NCBI RefSeq assembly: GCF_041270065.1
Contig: NZ_CP065958.1
Span: 5,642,001 to 5,706,000, forward strand
Origin: Streptomyces fradiae
Lineage (GTDB): Bacteria > Actinomycetota > Actinomycetes > Streptomycetales > Streptomycetaceae
Length of the DNA stretch: 64,000 nt
Reading direction: 5' to 3'
How positions within the stretch are numbered: position 1 is the stretch's first letter; each line of letters starts with the position of its first letter. The translations under genes were made by a program, and so were the position numbers. Shown piece after piece: positions 18,252-28,875 of this stretch. The notes beneath the pieces are model-generated. The model was not told the DNA's origin. It did not search any database and saw only the letters and a program-made list of their open reading frames with translations.

Positions 18252-19922
18252 ATGCGAATATTCACGTCCCGGTCAGCCCGGGCTTTGACGGCGGCCCTCG
18301 CGGTCGGCCTCATCGCCACCGGCTGCGCGAGCGAGCGGGGCAAGGACGGGGACAAGGACGGCGCCAAGGACACCTTCGTGTTCGGTGCCCCCGGTGACCC
18401 GGCCTCCCTCGACCCGGCCCTCGCCTCCGACGGCGAGACCTTCCGTGTCACCCGGCAGGCCTTCGAGGCCCTGCTGGAGCACGAGTCCGGCGGCAGCAAG
18501 CTGGTCGGCGGTCTCGCCGAGAAGTGGTCCAGCAACCCTGCGGGCACGGTCTGGACGTTCAACCTGCGTCAGGGCGTGAAGTTCCACGACGGCGAGAAGT
18601 TCGACGCCGCCGCGGTCTGCGCGAACTACGACTACTGGTTCAACTGGAAGGGCACGTACCAGTCCAGCGCGGTCTCCTACTACTGGCAGACCATCATGGG
18701 CGGGTTCGCGAAGAACGAGGACAAGGAAACCCCGAAGGCCAACTACAAGTCCTGCACCGTCAAGGACGCGAACACGGCCGTCATCGAGGTCTTCGAGCCC
18801 TCCGCCAACCTTCCCGGCGGCTTCTCCCTGCAGGCCCTCGCGATCCACTCGCCGAAGGCGCTCAAGGAGTACGCGAAGCAGGAGGCGACCGCCAAGGGCG
18901 ACGCCATCACGTACCCCAAGTACAGCCAGGAGGCCGGCACGGTCGCCGGCACCGGCCCGTACAAGATCACGAAGTGGAACAAGGGCAACAAGGAAGTCAC
19001 CCTGACCCGCTTCGACGACTACTGGGGTGAGAAGGCCAAGGTCAAGAACCTGGTCTTCCGCACCATCGACACCGAGAGCGGCCGCCGCCAGGCGCTGCAG
19101 GCCGGTGACATCGACGGCTACGACCTGGTCGCGCCCGCCGACATCAAGACGCTCGAGGCGGCCGGCTTCAAGGTCCCGACCCGTGACGTCTTCAACCTGC
19201 TCTACGTCGGCATGTCGCAGGAGAAGAACCCGGCGCTGAAGAAGCCCGAGGTCCGCCAGGCCATCGCCCACGCCATGGACCGCGAGAACATCGTCAAGAC
19301 CCAGCTGCCCGCGGGCGGCAAGGTCGCGACCCAGTTCATGCCCGACACGGTCGCCGGCTGGTCCGAGAACGTGAAGAAGTACCCCTTCGACACGGCCAAG
19401 GCCAAGCAGCTCCTCGCCGCCGCCGGCGAGAGCAACCTGAACGTCGAGTTCTGCTACCCGACCGAGGTCACCCGCCCGTACATGCCTGCCCCGCAGGACA
19501 TCTTCGAGCTGATCAAGGCCGACCTGGAGAAGGCCGGCATCAAGGTCACCCCGAAGCCGATGAAGTGGAACCCGGACTACCTGGACGCCACCGAGGCCGG
19601 CTCCTGCGCCCTGCACATGCTCGGCTGGACCGGTGACTTCAACGACGGCTACAACTTCATCGGCACCTGGTTCGCCGGGTACGACAAGCAGTGGGGCTTC
19701 AAGGACGACAAGGTCTTCGCCGCGGTGAAGGCGGGCTCGCTCCAGGGCGACCCGACCAAGCGCACCGACCTGTACAAGGCCGCCAACGAGGCGATCATGG
19801 ACTACCTCCCCGGTGTCCCGCTGTCCTCCTCGCCGCCGGCCATCGCGTTCGGCAAGAACGTCAACCCGCCGAAGGTCTCCCCGCTGACGCAGGAGAACTT
19901 CGCCGAGGTCTCCTTCAAGTAA
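18252..19922 (+). CDS. Oligopeptide ABC transporter substrate-binding lipoprotein
   Basis: A 556-aa extracytoplasmic solute-binding protein of family 5 (OppA/DppA/BldKB type) delivering peptides to the importer encoded downstream. Signal peptide with IATGC, lipidated C25. The family 5 pattern is readable across the chain: GDPASLDPALASDGETFRVTRQAFEALLEHE, then LAEKWSSNPAGTVWTFNLRQGVKFHDGEKF, and AMDRENIVKTQL. AGGGGTGG lies about seven bases before the ATG. First gene of a five-gene importer operon; a possible uORF lies in its leader. Peptide signal uptake like that by BldK is possible, but nutrition is as likely. Confidence 0.95.
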   Translation: MRIFTSRSARALTAALAVGLIATGCASERGKDGDKDGAKDTFVFGAPGDPASLDPALASDGETFRVTRQAFEALLEHESGGSKLVGGLAEKWSSNPAGTVWTFNLRQGVKFHDGEKFDAAAVCANYDYWFNWKGTYQSSAVSYYWQTIMGGFAKNEDKETPKANYKSCTVKDANTAVIEVFEPSANLPGGFSLQALAIHSPKALKEYAKQEATAKGDAITYPKYSQEAGTVAGTGPYKITKWNKGNKEVTLTRFDDYWGEKAKVKNLVFRTIDTESGRRQALQAGDIDGYDLVAPADIKTLEAAGFKVPTRDVFNLLYVGMSQEKNPALKKPEVRQAIAHAMDRENIVKTQLPAGGKVATQFMPDTVAGWSENVKKYPFDTAKAKQLLAAAGESNLNVEFCYPTEVTRPYMPAPQDIFELIKADLEKAGIKVTPKPMKWNPDYLDATEAGSCALHMLGWTGDFNDGYNFIGTWFAGYDKQWGFKDDKVFAAVKAGSLQGDPTKRTDLYKAANEAIMDYLPGVPLSSSPPAIAFGKNVNPPKVSPLTQENFAEVSFK

Positions 19923-20017
19923 CACCACCGCCAGCGGTCCGCCCGGTCACGCGTTCCTCTCGTGACCGGGCGTCCGCGCATCCGACTCCCGAACAACGCA
20001 AGAAAGGGGCACGCGGG

Positions 20018-21013
20018 GTGTTGCGACTCGTCGTACGACGACTTCTCCAGCTGATACCCACCCTGCTCGGCCTGTCGGTTCTGCTCTTCATCTGGCTGAA
20101 CCGGCTGCCCGGCGGACCCGCCTCAGCGATCCTGGGCGAGCGGGCGACCGAAGCCGACGTGGCGCGGATCAACCGCGCACTGGGACTCGACCAGCCGATC
20201 TACGTCCAGTACGGACGCTTCCTCAAGCGGCTCTTCAACCTCGACCTCGGCACCTCGGTGCAGACCGGACAGCCGGTCTGGGACGAGTTCGTGCTGCGCT
20301 TCCCCGCCACGGTCGAACTCAGCCTCGCCGCCATGTTCCTGGCGGTCGTCGTGGGCGTCCCGCTCGGCTATCTGGCCGCCCGCAAGCGCGGCGGCTGGCT
20401 CGACGTGGCCTCCGTCTCCGGCTCGCTCGTGGGCATCTGCATCCCGGTCTTCTTCCTGGCCGACATCCTCAAGGGCGCCTTCGGCGACGTCTTCGGCACC
20501 TTCGGCCGCCAGTCCACCGGCATGGACGCGACCAGCGTGACCGGCTTCGCCGTCCTCGACGGCCTGCTCACCGGAGAGTTCGACGCCGCCTGGGACGCGC
20601 TGATGCACCTGGTGCTGCCCGGCATCGCCCTGGCCTCCATCCCGCTCGCCGTCATCGTGCGGATGACCCGCGCCAGCGTCCTGGAGGTGCTCGGCGAGGA
20701 CTACATCCGCACCGCCGAGTCCAAGGGCCTGGAGCGCCGCGTCGTCCGCGGCCGGCACATCCTGCGCAACGCGCTGCTGCCGGTGGTCACCACCATCGGT
20801 CTGCTCACCGGAAGCCTGCTCTCCGGCGCGGTGCTCACCGAGTCGGTCTTCTCCTTCGGCGGCATCGGCTCCTTCATCCGCACCGCCATCGACGCCCGCG
20901 ACTATCCGGTGCTCGTCGGCTTCATCATGTTCATCGCCATGATCTACGTGCTGATCAACATGCTCGTGGACCTCGCCTACAGCGTCATCGATCCGAGGGT
21001 GCGGGTGCACTGA
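20018..21013 (+). CDS. Peptide ABC transporter permease (OppB/DppB type)
   Basis: A 331-aa integral membrane permease with about six helices. It starts with the DppB-type MLRLVVRRLLQLIPTLLGLS and carries the EAA loop that docks with the ATPases (EDYIRTAESKGLERRVV, about 224-240). GAAAGGGG lies before the GTG start at 20018. It has an unusually long loop after the third helix (ADILKGAFGDVFGTFGRQ... to LLTGEFDAAWDALMH). Second gene of the importer operon; its stop codon overlaps the next start by one base (TGATG). Confidence 0.94.
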   Translation: MLRLVVRRLLQLIPTLLGLSVLLFIWLNRLPGGPASAILGERATEADVARINRALGLDQPIYVQYGRFLKRLFNLDLGTSVQTGQPVWDEFVLRFPATVELSLAAMFLAVVVGVPLGYLAARKRGGWLDVASVSGSLVGICIPVFFLADILKGAFGDVFGTFGRQSTGMDATSVTGFAVLDGLLTGEFDAAWDALMHLVLPGIALASIPLAVIVRMTRASVLEVLGEDYIRTAESKGLERRVVRGRHILRNALLPVVTTIGLLTGSLLSGAVLTESVFSFGGIGSFIRTAIDARDYPVLVGFIMFIAMIYVLINMLVDLAYSVIDPRVRVH

Positions 21014-21972
21014 TGAGCCTGACAAACACCGCTTCCAAGGTCGACCGCCTCGCCCAGCTCACGGCGACGACCGAGACCGCCAGCGGCGCCAGCCTGTGGC
21101 GCGAGGCGATGCGCCGGCTGCGCTCCAGCAAGGCCGCGATCATCGGCGCCGTGATCATCGCCGCGTTCGTGCTGCTCGCGATCATCGGCCCCTGGATCGC
21201 CCCGCACGCCCCGACCGACCAGGCCTGGCGCGGCGAGGTCTTCCCCAACCGCGGACAGTTCGTCGGCGCGCGCGCCGAGAACTGGTTCGGCCTCGACCAC
21301 CTCGGCCGCGACGTCTTCTCCCGCATGCTCGTCGGCGCCCGCCAGACGCTGCTCGTCGGCGTGGTCTCCATGCTCATCGGCCTGATCATCGGCGCCCTGA
21401 TCGGCGCCCTGTCGGGTGCGGCCGCCACCCTCGGCGGCCGGACGGGACAGCGGATCGACGACGCGGTCATGCGCGTCACCGACATCCTCCTCGCGCTGCC
21501 CTCGCTGCTCCTAGCCGTCTCCGTCGCCGCCGTGATGGGCCAGTCGCTCACCACCGTGATGATCGCCGTCGGCGTGGTGCAGATCCCGGTCTTCGCCCGC
21601 CTGCTGCGCGGCTCGATGCTCGCCCAGGGCGGCAGCGACTACGTGCTCGCGGCCCGCGCGCTCGGCCTGCGCAAGCGGCGGATCGTCCTCACCCAGATCA
21701 TGCCTAACTCGCTCAGCCCGGTGATCGTCCAGGCGACGCTCAGCCTCGCCACCGCCATCATCGAGGCCGCCGCCCTCTCCTACCTGGGACTCGGCAACCC
21801 CGACCCGTCGGTTCCCGAGTGGGGCGTCATGCTCTCGCAGGCGGAACGCTTCTTCGACAACGCGCCGATGATGTCCATGTATCCGGCGGTCGCCATCATC
21901 ATCACCGCCCTCGGCTTCACCCTGCTCGGCGAGGCCATGCGCGAAGCGCTCGACCCGAAGCTGCGAGGTTAG
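21013..21972 (+). CDS. Peptide ABC transporter permease (OppC/DppC type)
   Basis: A 319-aa partner permease with a cytoplasmic N-terminus (residues 1-45) followed by six helices. It holds the DppC pattern GLDHLGRDVFSRMLVGARQTLLVG and the EAA loop (GSDYVLAARALGLRKRRIV). A single in-frame rare CTA codon occurs at about 21520. Translationally coupled to the upstream permease and 2 bp ahead of the first ATPase gene. Confidence 0.94.
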   Translation: MSLTNTASKVDRLAQLTATTETASGASLWREAMRRLRSSKAAIIGAVIIAAFVLLAIIGPWIAPHAPTDQAWRGEVFPNRGQFVGARAENWFGLDHLGRDVFSRMLVGARQTLLVGVVSMLIGLIIGALIGALSGAAATLGGRTGQRIDDAVMRVTDILLALPSLLLAVSVAAVMGQSLTTVMIAVGVVQIPVFARLLRGSMLAQGGSDYVLAARALGLRKRRIVLTQIMPNSLSPVIVQATLSLATAIIEAAALSYLGLGNPDPSVPEWGVMLSQAERFFDNAPMMSMYPAVAIIITALGFTLLGEAMREALDPKLRG

Positions 21973-21974
21973 TC

Positions 21975-22963
<989 letters not shown>

Positions 22964-22967
<4 letters not shown>

Positions 22968-24172
22968 GCCTGCTCGAACTGGACGGAGTGAAGGTCCACT
23001 TCCCCGTCAAGAAGGGCATCCTCTTCGACCGCACGGTCGGCCACGTCTACGCCGTCGACGGCATCTCGCTGTCGGTCGAGGCGGGCCAGACCTACGGCCT
23101 GGTCGGCGAGTCGGGCTGCGGCAAGACGACCCTCGGGCGTGCCGTACTGCGCCTGGTCGACATCACCGACGGCTCGGTCGTGCTCGACGGCACCGATGTG
23201 GCCAAGCTCCCCGAGAAGGAGCTGCGCTCCTTCCGCCGCCGGCTCCAGATGGTCTTCCAGGACCCGCTGGGCAGCCTCAACCCGCGGCAGAACATCGAGT
23301 CGATCCTCAGCGAGGGCATGGCCGCGCACGGGATCGGCGCGGACCAGGAGGAGCGCCGGGAGAAGATCAAGGAGATCCTGGCCAAGGTGGGCCTGCCCGC
23401 CAACGCCCTCTCCCGCTACCCGCACGAGTTCTCCGGCGGCCAGCGCCAGCGCATCGGCATCGCGCGGGCGCTCGTCCTGGAGCCGGACCTGATCATCTGC
23501 GACGAGCCCGTCTCGGCCCTGGACGTCTCCATCCAGGCCCAGGTGATCAACCTCCTGGAGGAGCTGCAGGAGTCGATGGGCCTGACCTACCTGGTCATCG
23601 CCCACGACCTGGCGGTGGTCCGGCACATCTCGGACGTCATCGGTGTGATGTACCTCGGCTCGCTGGTCGAGGAGGCGCCGAGCGACGTGCTGTACGCGGA
23701 GCCGCTGCACCCGTACACCCGCGCCCTGATGTCGGCGGTCCCGGTCCCGGACCCGGAGGTCGAGGAGCGCCGCGAGCGCATCCTGCTGCACGGCGACCTC
23801 CCGTCCCCGGCCAACCCGCCGGCCGGCTGCCGCTTCCACACCCGCTGCCCGTGGGCGCAGGCGACGCGCTGCGCGACCGAGCGCCCGGAGCTGACGGACG
23901 CGGGCGACGGCCACAAGGTGGCGTGCCACTTCGCGCGGGAGATCGCGGAGGGGACGATCACGCGGGCGGGGGAGCCGGAGCCGGAGGACGCGAAGCCGGT
24001 GGTTCCTGCGCAGAAGCAGGCGGAGCCGGAGGACGTGACGCCGGAGCCGGAGGACGTGACGCCGAAGGACGTGACGCCGGAGGACGTGGCGCCGGAGCCG
24101 GAGGACTCGAAGCCCGAGGCGGTCCAGGAGTCCGAGGACTCGAAGCCGGAGGACGCGAAGACCGAGGAGTGA
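22964..24172 (+). CDS. Peptide ABC transporter ATPase (OppF/DppF type) with acidic repeat tail
   Basis: A 402-aa second nucleotide-binding subunit. Walker A GESGCGKTT, Q-loop FQDPLGSLNP, signature FSGGQRQR, Walker B LIICDEPVSALD, switch IAHD. The oligopeptide C-terminal domain has FHTRCPWAQATRC. The family normally ends near residue 335; here a further 65 residues form a tail of repeated (E)PEDVTP, PKDVTP and SEDSKPEDA units, encoded by imperfect 12-24-bp DNA repeats from about 23977 to 24169. The tail is Asp/Glu/Pro/Lys-rich and certainly disordered. Last gene of the importer operon, followed by a terminator. Confidence 0.95.
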
Positions 24173-24187
24173 TCTGCGCTTCTCGTA

Positions 24188-24228
24188 CGTGAGGGGGCCC
24201 TGTCGCCGTCAGGCGACGGGGCCTCACG
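24188..24228 (+). terminator. Terminator of the peptide-importer operon
   Basis: CGTGAGG...GTCGCC pairs with GGCGAC...CCTCACG around a GTCA loop, with a 3-nt bulge. It starts 16 nt after the stop codon of the last ATPase gene. Confidence 0.85.
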
Positions 24229-24263
24229 CGCGTGGGGCGGACGGGAGGGCCCTGCGGAGCCGG

Positions 24264-24275
24264 GACAATGGTTCG
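24264..24275 (+). promoter_or_regulatory. Leaderless -10 box of the TRIC-like gene
   Basis: GACAAT at 24264-24269 lies six bases before the GTG at 24276 and there is no Shine-Dalgarno. Confidence 0.45.
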
Positions 24276-24956
24276 GTGCTCCACGATCTGTTCAATCCGT
24301 CGGTCCAGCATGCGCTGGACCTCGTCGGCATCTTCGTCTTCGCCATCTCGGGCGCGCTGCTCGCCGTCCGCAAGAACTTCGACGTCTTCGGCATCGCCGT
24401 CCTGGCCGAGGCCACCGCGCTCGGCGGCGGGATCTTCCGTGACCTGATCATCGGTGCGGTGCCGCCGGCCGCCTTCACCGATCTCGGCTACTTCCTGATG
24501 CCACTGGTCGCGGCCGTGCTGGTGTTCTTCCTCCACCCGGAGGTGGAGCGGACCCAGAACGCGGTCAACGTCTTCGACGCGGCGGGCCTCGGCCTGTTCT
24601 GCGTGACCGGGACGACCAAGGCGTACGACTACGGCCTCGGCCTGACCTCCTCGGCGGCGCTCGGCCTGGCCACGGCCGTCGGCGGCGGTGTGCTGCGCGA
24701 CGTGCTCGCCAACGAGGTGCCGTCGCTGCTGCGCTGGGACCGCGACCTCTACGCCGTACCGGCCATCGTGGGCGCGACGATCGTCGTGCTCGCCCTCCGC
24801 TTCGACGTGCTCAACGCCTACACCAGCGGCATCGCCGTGCTGACCGCCTTCGTGCTGCGGCTGCTCGCGATGCGGTACCACTGGCGGGCACCGCGCGCCT
24901 GGAACCGCCGGTCGAACGCGCGTGAGGAACCCGGAAACGAAAAAGCTACCGCTTAG
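24276..24956 (+). CDS. TRIC-like (UPF0126) membrane channel
   Basis: A 226-aa, seven-helix membrane protein made of two glycine-rich repeats. The repeat signatures GGGIFRDLIIG (about 54-64) and GGGVLRDVLANEVP (about 141-154) identify the UPF0126/YadS family, whose members are bacterial relatives of trimeric intracellular cation channels that conduct K+. The charged C-terminal tail (about 208-226) is cytoplasmic. The GTG start fits a leaderless mRNA. The gene end overlaps a dyad that probably belongs to the next gene. Confidence 0.88.
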   Translation: MLHDLFNPSVQHALDLVGIFVFAISGALLAVRKNFDVFGIAVLAEATALGGGIFRDLIIGAVPPAAFTDLGYFLMPLVAAVLVFFLHPEVERTQNAVNVFDAAGLGLFCVTGTTKAYDYGLGLTSSAALGLATAVGGGVLRDVLANEVPSLLRWDRDLYAVPAIVGATIVVLALRFDVLNAYTSGIAVLTAFVLRLLAMRYHWRAPRAWNRRSNAREEPGNEKATA

Positions 24957-24958
24957 TA
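24947..24958. promoter_or_regulatory. TACYnnnnRGTA dyad in front of the thioesterase gene
   Basis: TACCGCTTAGTA is an imperfect palindrome with TAC/GTA arms, 25 bp upstream of the thioesterase ATG and over its expected -35 region. TAGCGT at 24970-24975 is a -10 candidate seven bases before the ATG. A TetR-type repressor of acyl-CoA genes is a plausible binder; this is inference. Confidence 0.4.
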
Positions 24959-24982
24959 ATCTGTTCCTGTAGCGTTTCGGCC

Positions 24983-25837
24983 ATGAGTACGAGCAGCATG
25001 GAGACCGTGAGCGCGAGCGCGAGCGAGTTCGACCGGGACACGGCAGTCACCCTGCGCGCGCCCGGGGTGTACGACGCCGAGCTCTCCGCGGGCTGGACGA
25101 TCATCCACGCCGTCAACGGCGGCTACCTCCTCGCCCTCCTCGGCCGCGCGCTCGGCCAGCACCTGCCGCACCCCGACCCGTTCACGATCTCGGCGCACTA
25201 CCTCACGCCGTCCGTGCCGGGCCCGGCCGTGATCCGCGTCGAGACGGTCCGCACCGGCCGCACCCTGTCCACCGGCCAGGCCTCCCTCCTCCAGTACGCG
25301 GAGGACGGCACCGAGGTCGAGCGGATCCGCGTGCTCGCCTCGTACGGCGACCTGGACGCGCTCCCGGACGACGTCCGCACCACGGCGGCCCCGCCCGCGA
25401 TCGCCCCGATCGACCAGTGCTTCGGCGCCTCTGACGGTCCCACCCCGGCGATCCCCGGCTCCTCGGCGATCACCGAGCGCCTCGACATCCGGCTCGACCC
25501 GGCGACCGTCGGCTGGGCGATCGGCGCGCCGTCCGGCAAGGGCGCGATGCGCGGCTGGTTCGGCCTCGCCGACGGCCGCGACCCCGACCCGCTCTCCCTC
25601 CTGCTCACGGTCGACGCCCTCCCGCCGACCTCCTTCGAGCTGGGCCTCAAGGGCTGGACCCCCACGGTCGAACTCACCACCCACGTCCGCTGCCGCCCGG
25701 CCCCCGGCCCCCTCCGCGTCTCCATCACCACCCGCAACCTCGCGGGCGGCTTCCTGGAGGAGGACGCCGAGGTCTGGGACAGCGCGGACCGGCTGGTCGC
25801 CCAGTCCCGCCAGCTGGCGCGGGCGCCGAGGGGCTGA
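24983..25837 (+). CDS. Acyl-CoA thioesterase-like double-hotdog protein (TesB type)
   Basis: A 284-aa cytoplasmic protein with two hotdog-fold halves (about 20-120 and 155-280). The segment SAGWTIIHAVNGGYLLALLGRAL and the following ISAHYLTPSVPGPAVIRVETVRTGRTLSTGQASL fit the thioesterase-like (4HBT_3) family that hydrolyses acyl-CoA to free acid and CoA. The C-terminal half has WTPTVELTTHVRCRP. Natural acyl substrate unknown. The ATG at 24983 is probably leaderless. No fatty-acid gene is adjacent. Confidence 0.86.
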   Translation: MSTSSMETVSASASEFDRDTAVTLRAPGVYDAELSAGWTIIHAVNGGYLLALLGRALGQHLPHPDPFTISAHYLTPSVPGPAVIRVETVRTGRTLSTGQASLLQYAEDGTEVERIRVLASYGDLDALPDDVRTTAAPPAIAPIDQCFGASDGPTPAIPGSSAITERLDIRLDPATVGWAIGAPSGKGAMRGWFGLADGRDPDPLSLLLTVDALPPTSFELGLKGWTPTVELTTHVRCRPAPGPLRVSITTRNLAGGFLEEDAEVWDSADRLVAQSRQLARAPRG

Positions 25838-26070
25838 CGGCGCGGCGCGGCCGGCACGGCCGGCACGGACGGACGGCTCTGCGGGCCGGTCCGGTGAGGC
25901 CGGCCCGATCGGTGCCGGGCGTTCCGCGCGCCCCGGCGGAGTCTGCCGAGCGGGGCGCGGCCGGCCGCGAACGCCCTCCGGCGTTCCGCGCGCCTCGGCG
26001 GCGCCGTACCGCGGGCTTGTGCGCCCCGGGCGCAGGCCGCCCGGCGCCGCCGCCCCGCTAGCCTGCCCCG
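25838..26070. repeat. GC-rich spacer with a 22-bp direct repeat
   Basis: Copies at 25918-25939 and 25980-26001 differ at one position (both start GGCGTTCCGCGCGCC). The rest is CGGC-rich low complexity, with TAGCCT at 26059-26064 as the -10 box of the next gene. No gene seen. Confidence 0.7.
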
Positions 26071-27072
26071 GTGAAGTCCGACCGGCTGCTGTCCCTCCTC
26101 CTGCTGCTCCAGACCCGGGGGCTCGTGCCCGCGAGCGAGCTGGCTGAGCGACTTGAGGTGTCGGTACGGACGGTCTACCGGGACGTCGAGGCGCTGTCGG
26201 CGGCGGGCGTGCCCGTGTACGCGGAGCGCGGGCGGTACGGGGGGATCGCGCTGCTCGCCGGGTACCGGACGGACGTCACCGGGCTGACCGCCGACGAGTC
26301 ACGGGCCCTGTTCGTGCTCGCCGCGCAGGGGGCGCACCGGGCGCTCGGGCTCGACGAGGCGCTTGGCTCGGCGCTGCGGAAGGTGATGGCAGCACTGCCC
26401 GCCCCGCACCGCCCGGGTGCCGAGGCGACCAGTCGCAGGATCCTGGTGGACCCGGACCGCTGGATGAGCGCGCCGCGGGCGGACCTGGACCTGGACGTGC
26501 TGCACCGGGCGGTGTTCGCCGACCGGCGGCTCGCGCTGCGCTACCGCAGCAGCGGGGCGCCCGCCCCGAAGGCGTACACCGTCGACCCGTACGGCCTCGT
26601 CGTGAAGGCCGGCGTCTGGTACCTGGTCGCGGACCGCGAGGGCGAGCCGCGCCTGTTCCGGGCCGATCGGGTCGAGGCCGCCGAACCGCTCGACGAGCCG
26701 GTACGGCGCCGCCCCGGCGTCGAACTCGCCGAGGTGTGGGCGCTGCTGCGGGAACGGGTCGAGCGGCGCCCGGCCGGGCTGACCGTCACCGCCCGGGTCC
26801 ACCGCGACCGCTACGACCGCTTCCTGCGCCTCCACGCCGACCGCCTCACCGCCCCGCCCCCCGTCCGTGCCACCGCCGACTGGACGGACGTCGAGCTGTC
26901 CGTCGCCGAACTCGGCGAACTCCGCCCACTCCTCGCCCTGGGCGCCAGCCTGGAGGTCCTCACCCCGCCCGAGGCCCGCACCTACCTCGCGGAGGCGGCG
27001 GCAGAGACGGTGACCTTGTACGGCGGCACTGTTCACGCGGCCGGCGAGCCGACGGGTGACCCGGCCCGGTGA
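26071..27072 (+). CDS. HTH and WYL-domain transcriptional regulator
   Basis: A 333-aa YafY/DeoR-like regulator. The N-terminal winged helix (about 5-58, ASELAERLEVSVRTVYRDVEAL) is followed by a WYL domain (about 140-215) with the literal motif GVWYLVADREGEPRLFRADRV, and a C-terminal WCX-like extension to residue 320. WYL proteins sense nucleic-acid-type or small ligands and regulate, among others, DNA repair and phage defence genes. The GTG at 26071 follows TAGCCT by six bases with no ribosome site, so it is probably leaderless. No obvious target gene is next to it. Confidence 0.92.
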   Translation: MKSDRLLSLLLLLQTRGLVPASELAERLEVSVRTVYRDVEALSAAGVPVYAERGRYGGIALLAGYRTDVTGLTADESRALFVLAAQGAHRALGLDEALGSALRKVMAALPAPHRPGAEATSRRILVDPDRWMSAPRADLDLDVLHRAVFADRRLALRYRSSGAPAPKAYTVDPYGLVVKAGVWYLVADREGEPRLFRADRVEAAEPLDEPVRRRPGVELAEVWALLRERVERRPAGLTVTARVHRDRYDRFLRLHADRLTAPPPVRATADWTDVELSVAELGELRPLLALGASLEVLTPPEARTYLAEAAAETVTLYGGTVHAAGEPTGDPAR

Positions 27073-27655
27073 CCCGGCCTGCGACTCCGCCTGCGGCTCG
27101 GGACGGTGACTCGGCCTGCGGCTCGGTCGGTGCCTGGGACCGTGGCTCCGCGCGGCACGGCCGGCGATTCCGGCCGCGGCTCGCACCGGCGACCCTGCCG
27201 GTGCGGCCCGTAACTGCGCGCGCGGCCCGGCCGGTGCCGCGGCCCGCGACTCGGCTGGGTGCTGTGGTCGGTGGCTTGGCTGGCGGCTTGGCGGGTGACT
27301 TCGTCCGCGATCCGGCCGTGGCTCGGCTGGCGATCCCGCCAGTGCAACCCGCGGCTCGGCTGGCGCACCCGGCCGAGCCTCCGCCGGTGCGGCCCGCGCC
27401 TCCGTCTGGGCTCGGTCGGTGCCTCGGCCCGCGGCTCCGCGCGCGACACGGTCGGCGATTCAAGCCGCTACTCGGCCAGGTGATTCTGTCGGCGACGCCG
27501 CCCGAGCCTTCGATGGTGCGGCCCGTGACTCCGCCTGCGGCTCGGCCGGGCCTCGGCCCGCAGCTCGGTCGGCGGCTCCGCCCGCGACCCCGCCCCGCCC
27601 TGCCGCCCCCGGTGGCGCAAACCGGCCGCCTTCCCAGGTGGCCGGCACCGCCTCG
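27073..27655. repeat. Degenerate repeat-rich spacer, apparently non-coding
   Basis: About 580 bp between the WYL gene and the cysteine desulfurase gene, built of diverged copies of short GCGGCTCGG/CGGTGC-type units. A long repeat of about 63 bp occurs at 27120-27182 and again at about 27409-27473 (289 bp apart, roughly 80% identical, 3-nt length difference). A shorter unit, GTGAC(C)CCGCCTGCGGCTCGG-like, is at about 27080 and 27522. Open frames exist on both strands, but their translations are Arg/Pro/Ala low complexity with no ribosome site. Confidence 0.7.
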
Positions 27656-27670
27656 TAGAATCGACGCACC
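27656..27670 (+). promoter_or_regulatory. -10 box of the cysteine desulfurase gene
   Basis: TAGAAT at 27656-27661, an excellent -10 match, lies nine bases before the first ATG (27671) and twelve before the second. The mRNA is leaderless or nearly so. Confidence 0.55.
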
Positions 27671-28837
27671 ATGATGGCTTACCTCGACCACGCGGCGACC
27701 ACGCCCATGCTCCCCGAGGCGATCGAGGCGATGACCGCCCACCTCGCCGTCACGGGCAACGCCTCCTCGCTGCACGCCGCCGGGCGCCGCGCCCGGCGGA
27801 CCGTCGAGGAGGCCCGGGAGACCCTCGCGGGCGCGCTCGGCGCGCGGCCCAGTGAGGTCGTTCTCACCTCCGGCGGCACCGAGGCCGACAACCTCGCAGT
27901 GAAGGGCCTCTACTGGTCGCGGCGGGACGCCGACCCGCGCCGGACGCGGGTGCTCGCCAGCCCCGTCGAGCATCACGCGGTGCTGGACGCCGTGGACTGG
28001 CTCGCGACCCACGAGGGGGCCACCGTCGAGTACCTGCCGGTCGACTCGTACGGCCGGGTGCACCCCGACGCCCTGCGCGAGGCGATCGCCCGGAACCCCG
28101 AGGACGTCGCCCTGGCCACCGTGATGTGGGCCAACAACGAGATCGGCACGATCATGCCGGTCCGTGAACTGGCCGACGTCGCCGCAGAGTTCGGCGTACC
28201 GCTGCACGCCGACGCGGTCCAGGCCGTCGGCCAGGTCCCGGTCGACTTCGCCGCGTCCGGCCTCGCCGCCATGACCGTCTCCGGCCACAAGATCGGCGGC
28301 CCCTACGGCATCGGCGCGCTGCTCCTGGGCCGCGAGTACACCCCGGTCCCCGTGCTGCACGGCGGCGGCCAGGAGCGCCACGTCCGTTCCGGCACCCTCG
28401 ACGTGCCCGCCGTCGCCGCCTTCGCCGTGGCCGCCCGCCACGCGGCCGACGGCCAGGAGGACTTCGCCCGTACCGTCGGCGCCCTGCGCGACGAGCTCGT
28501 CACCGCCGTCCGTACCGCCGTCCCGGACGCGATCCTCGGCGGCGACCCGGACGGGCGGCTCCCCGCCAACGCCCACTTCAGCTTCCCCGGCTGCGAGGGC
28601 GACTCCCTGCTGCTCCTCCTCGACGCCGCCGGCATCGCCTGCTCCACCGGCTCCGCCTGCACCGCCGGCATCGCCCAGCCCAGCCACGTCCTGCTGGCCA
28701 CCGGCGCCTCGCCGGACCTGGCGCGCGGCACCCTCCGCTTCAGCCTCGGCCACACCTCCACCAAGGAGGACGTGACGGCGGTCGCCGAGGCCATCGCCCC
28801 GGCGGTGGAACGCGCGCGGACGGCCGGCCTGACCTGA
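27671..28837 (+). CDS. Cysteine desulfurase (NifS/IscS-like)
   Basis: A 388-aa PLP enzyme converting cysteine to alanine and enzyme-bound persulfide. The PLP lysine is K207 in [12 protein letters not shown] and the catalytic Cys is C330 in [12 protein letters not shown]-terminal [10 protein letters not shown] is the family start. Just downstream, past the antisense amidase gene, lies mnmA, so it probably supplies sulfur for tRNA 2-thiolation; that pairing is common in actinobacteria. It could also serve Fe-S assembly. Two adjacent ATGs are possible starts. Confidence 0.95.
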   Translation: MMAYLDHAATTPMLPEAIEAMTAHLAVTGNASSLHAAGRRARRTVEEARETLAGALGARPSEVVLTSGGTEADNLAVKGLYWSRRDADPRRTRVLASPVEHHAVLDAVDWLATHEGATVEYLPVDSYGRVHPDALREAIARNPEDVALATVMWANNEIGTIMPVRELADVAAEFGVPLHADAVQAVGQVPVDFAASGLAAMTVSGHKIGGPYGIGALLLGREYTPVPVLHGGGQERHVRSGTLDVPAVAAFAVAARHAADGQEDFARTVGALRDELVTAVRTAVPDAILGGDPDGRLPANAHFSFPGCEGDSLLLLLDAAGIACSTGSACTAGIAQPSHVLLATGASPDLARGTLRFSLGHTSTKEDVTAVAEAIAPAVERARTAGLT

Positions 28838-28875
28838 CGGCCCGGCCTGATCTGACCTGACCTGACCCGCCGGCC

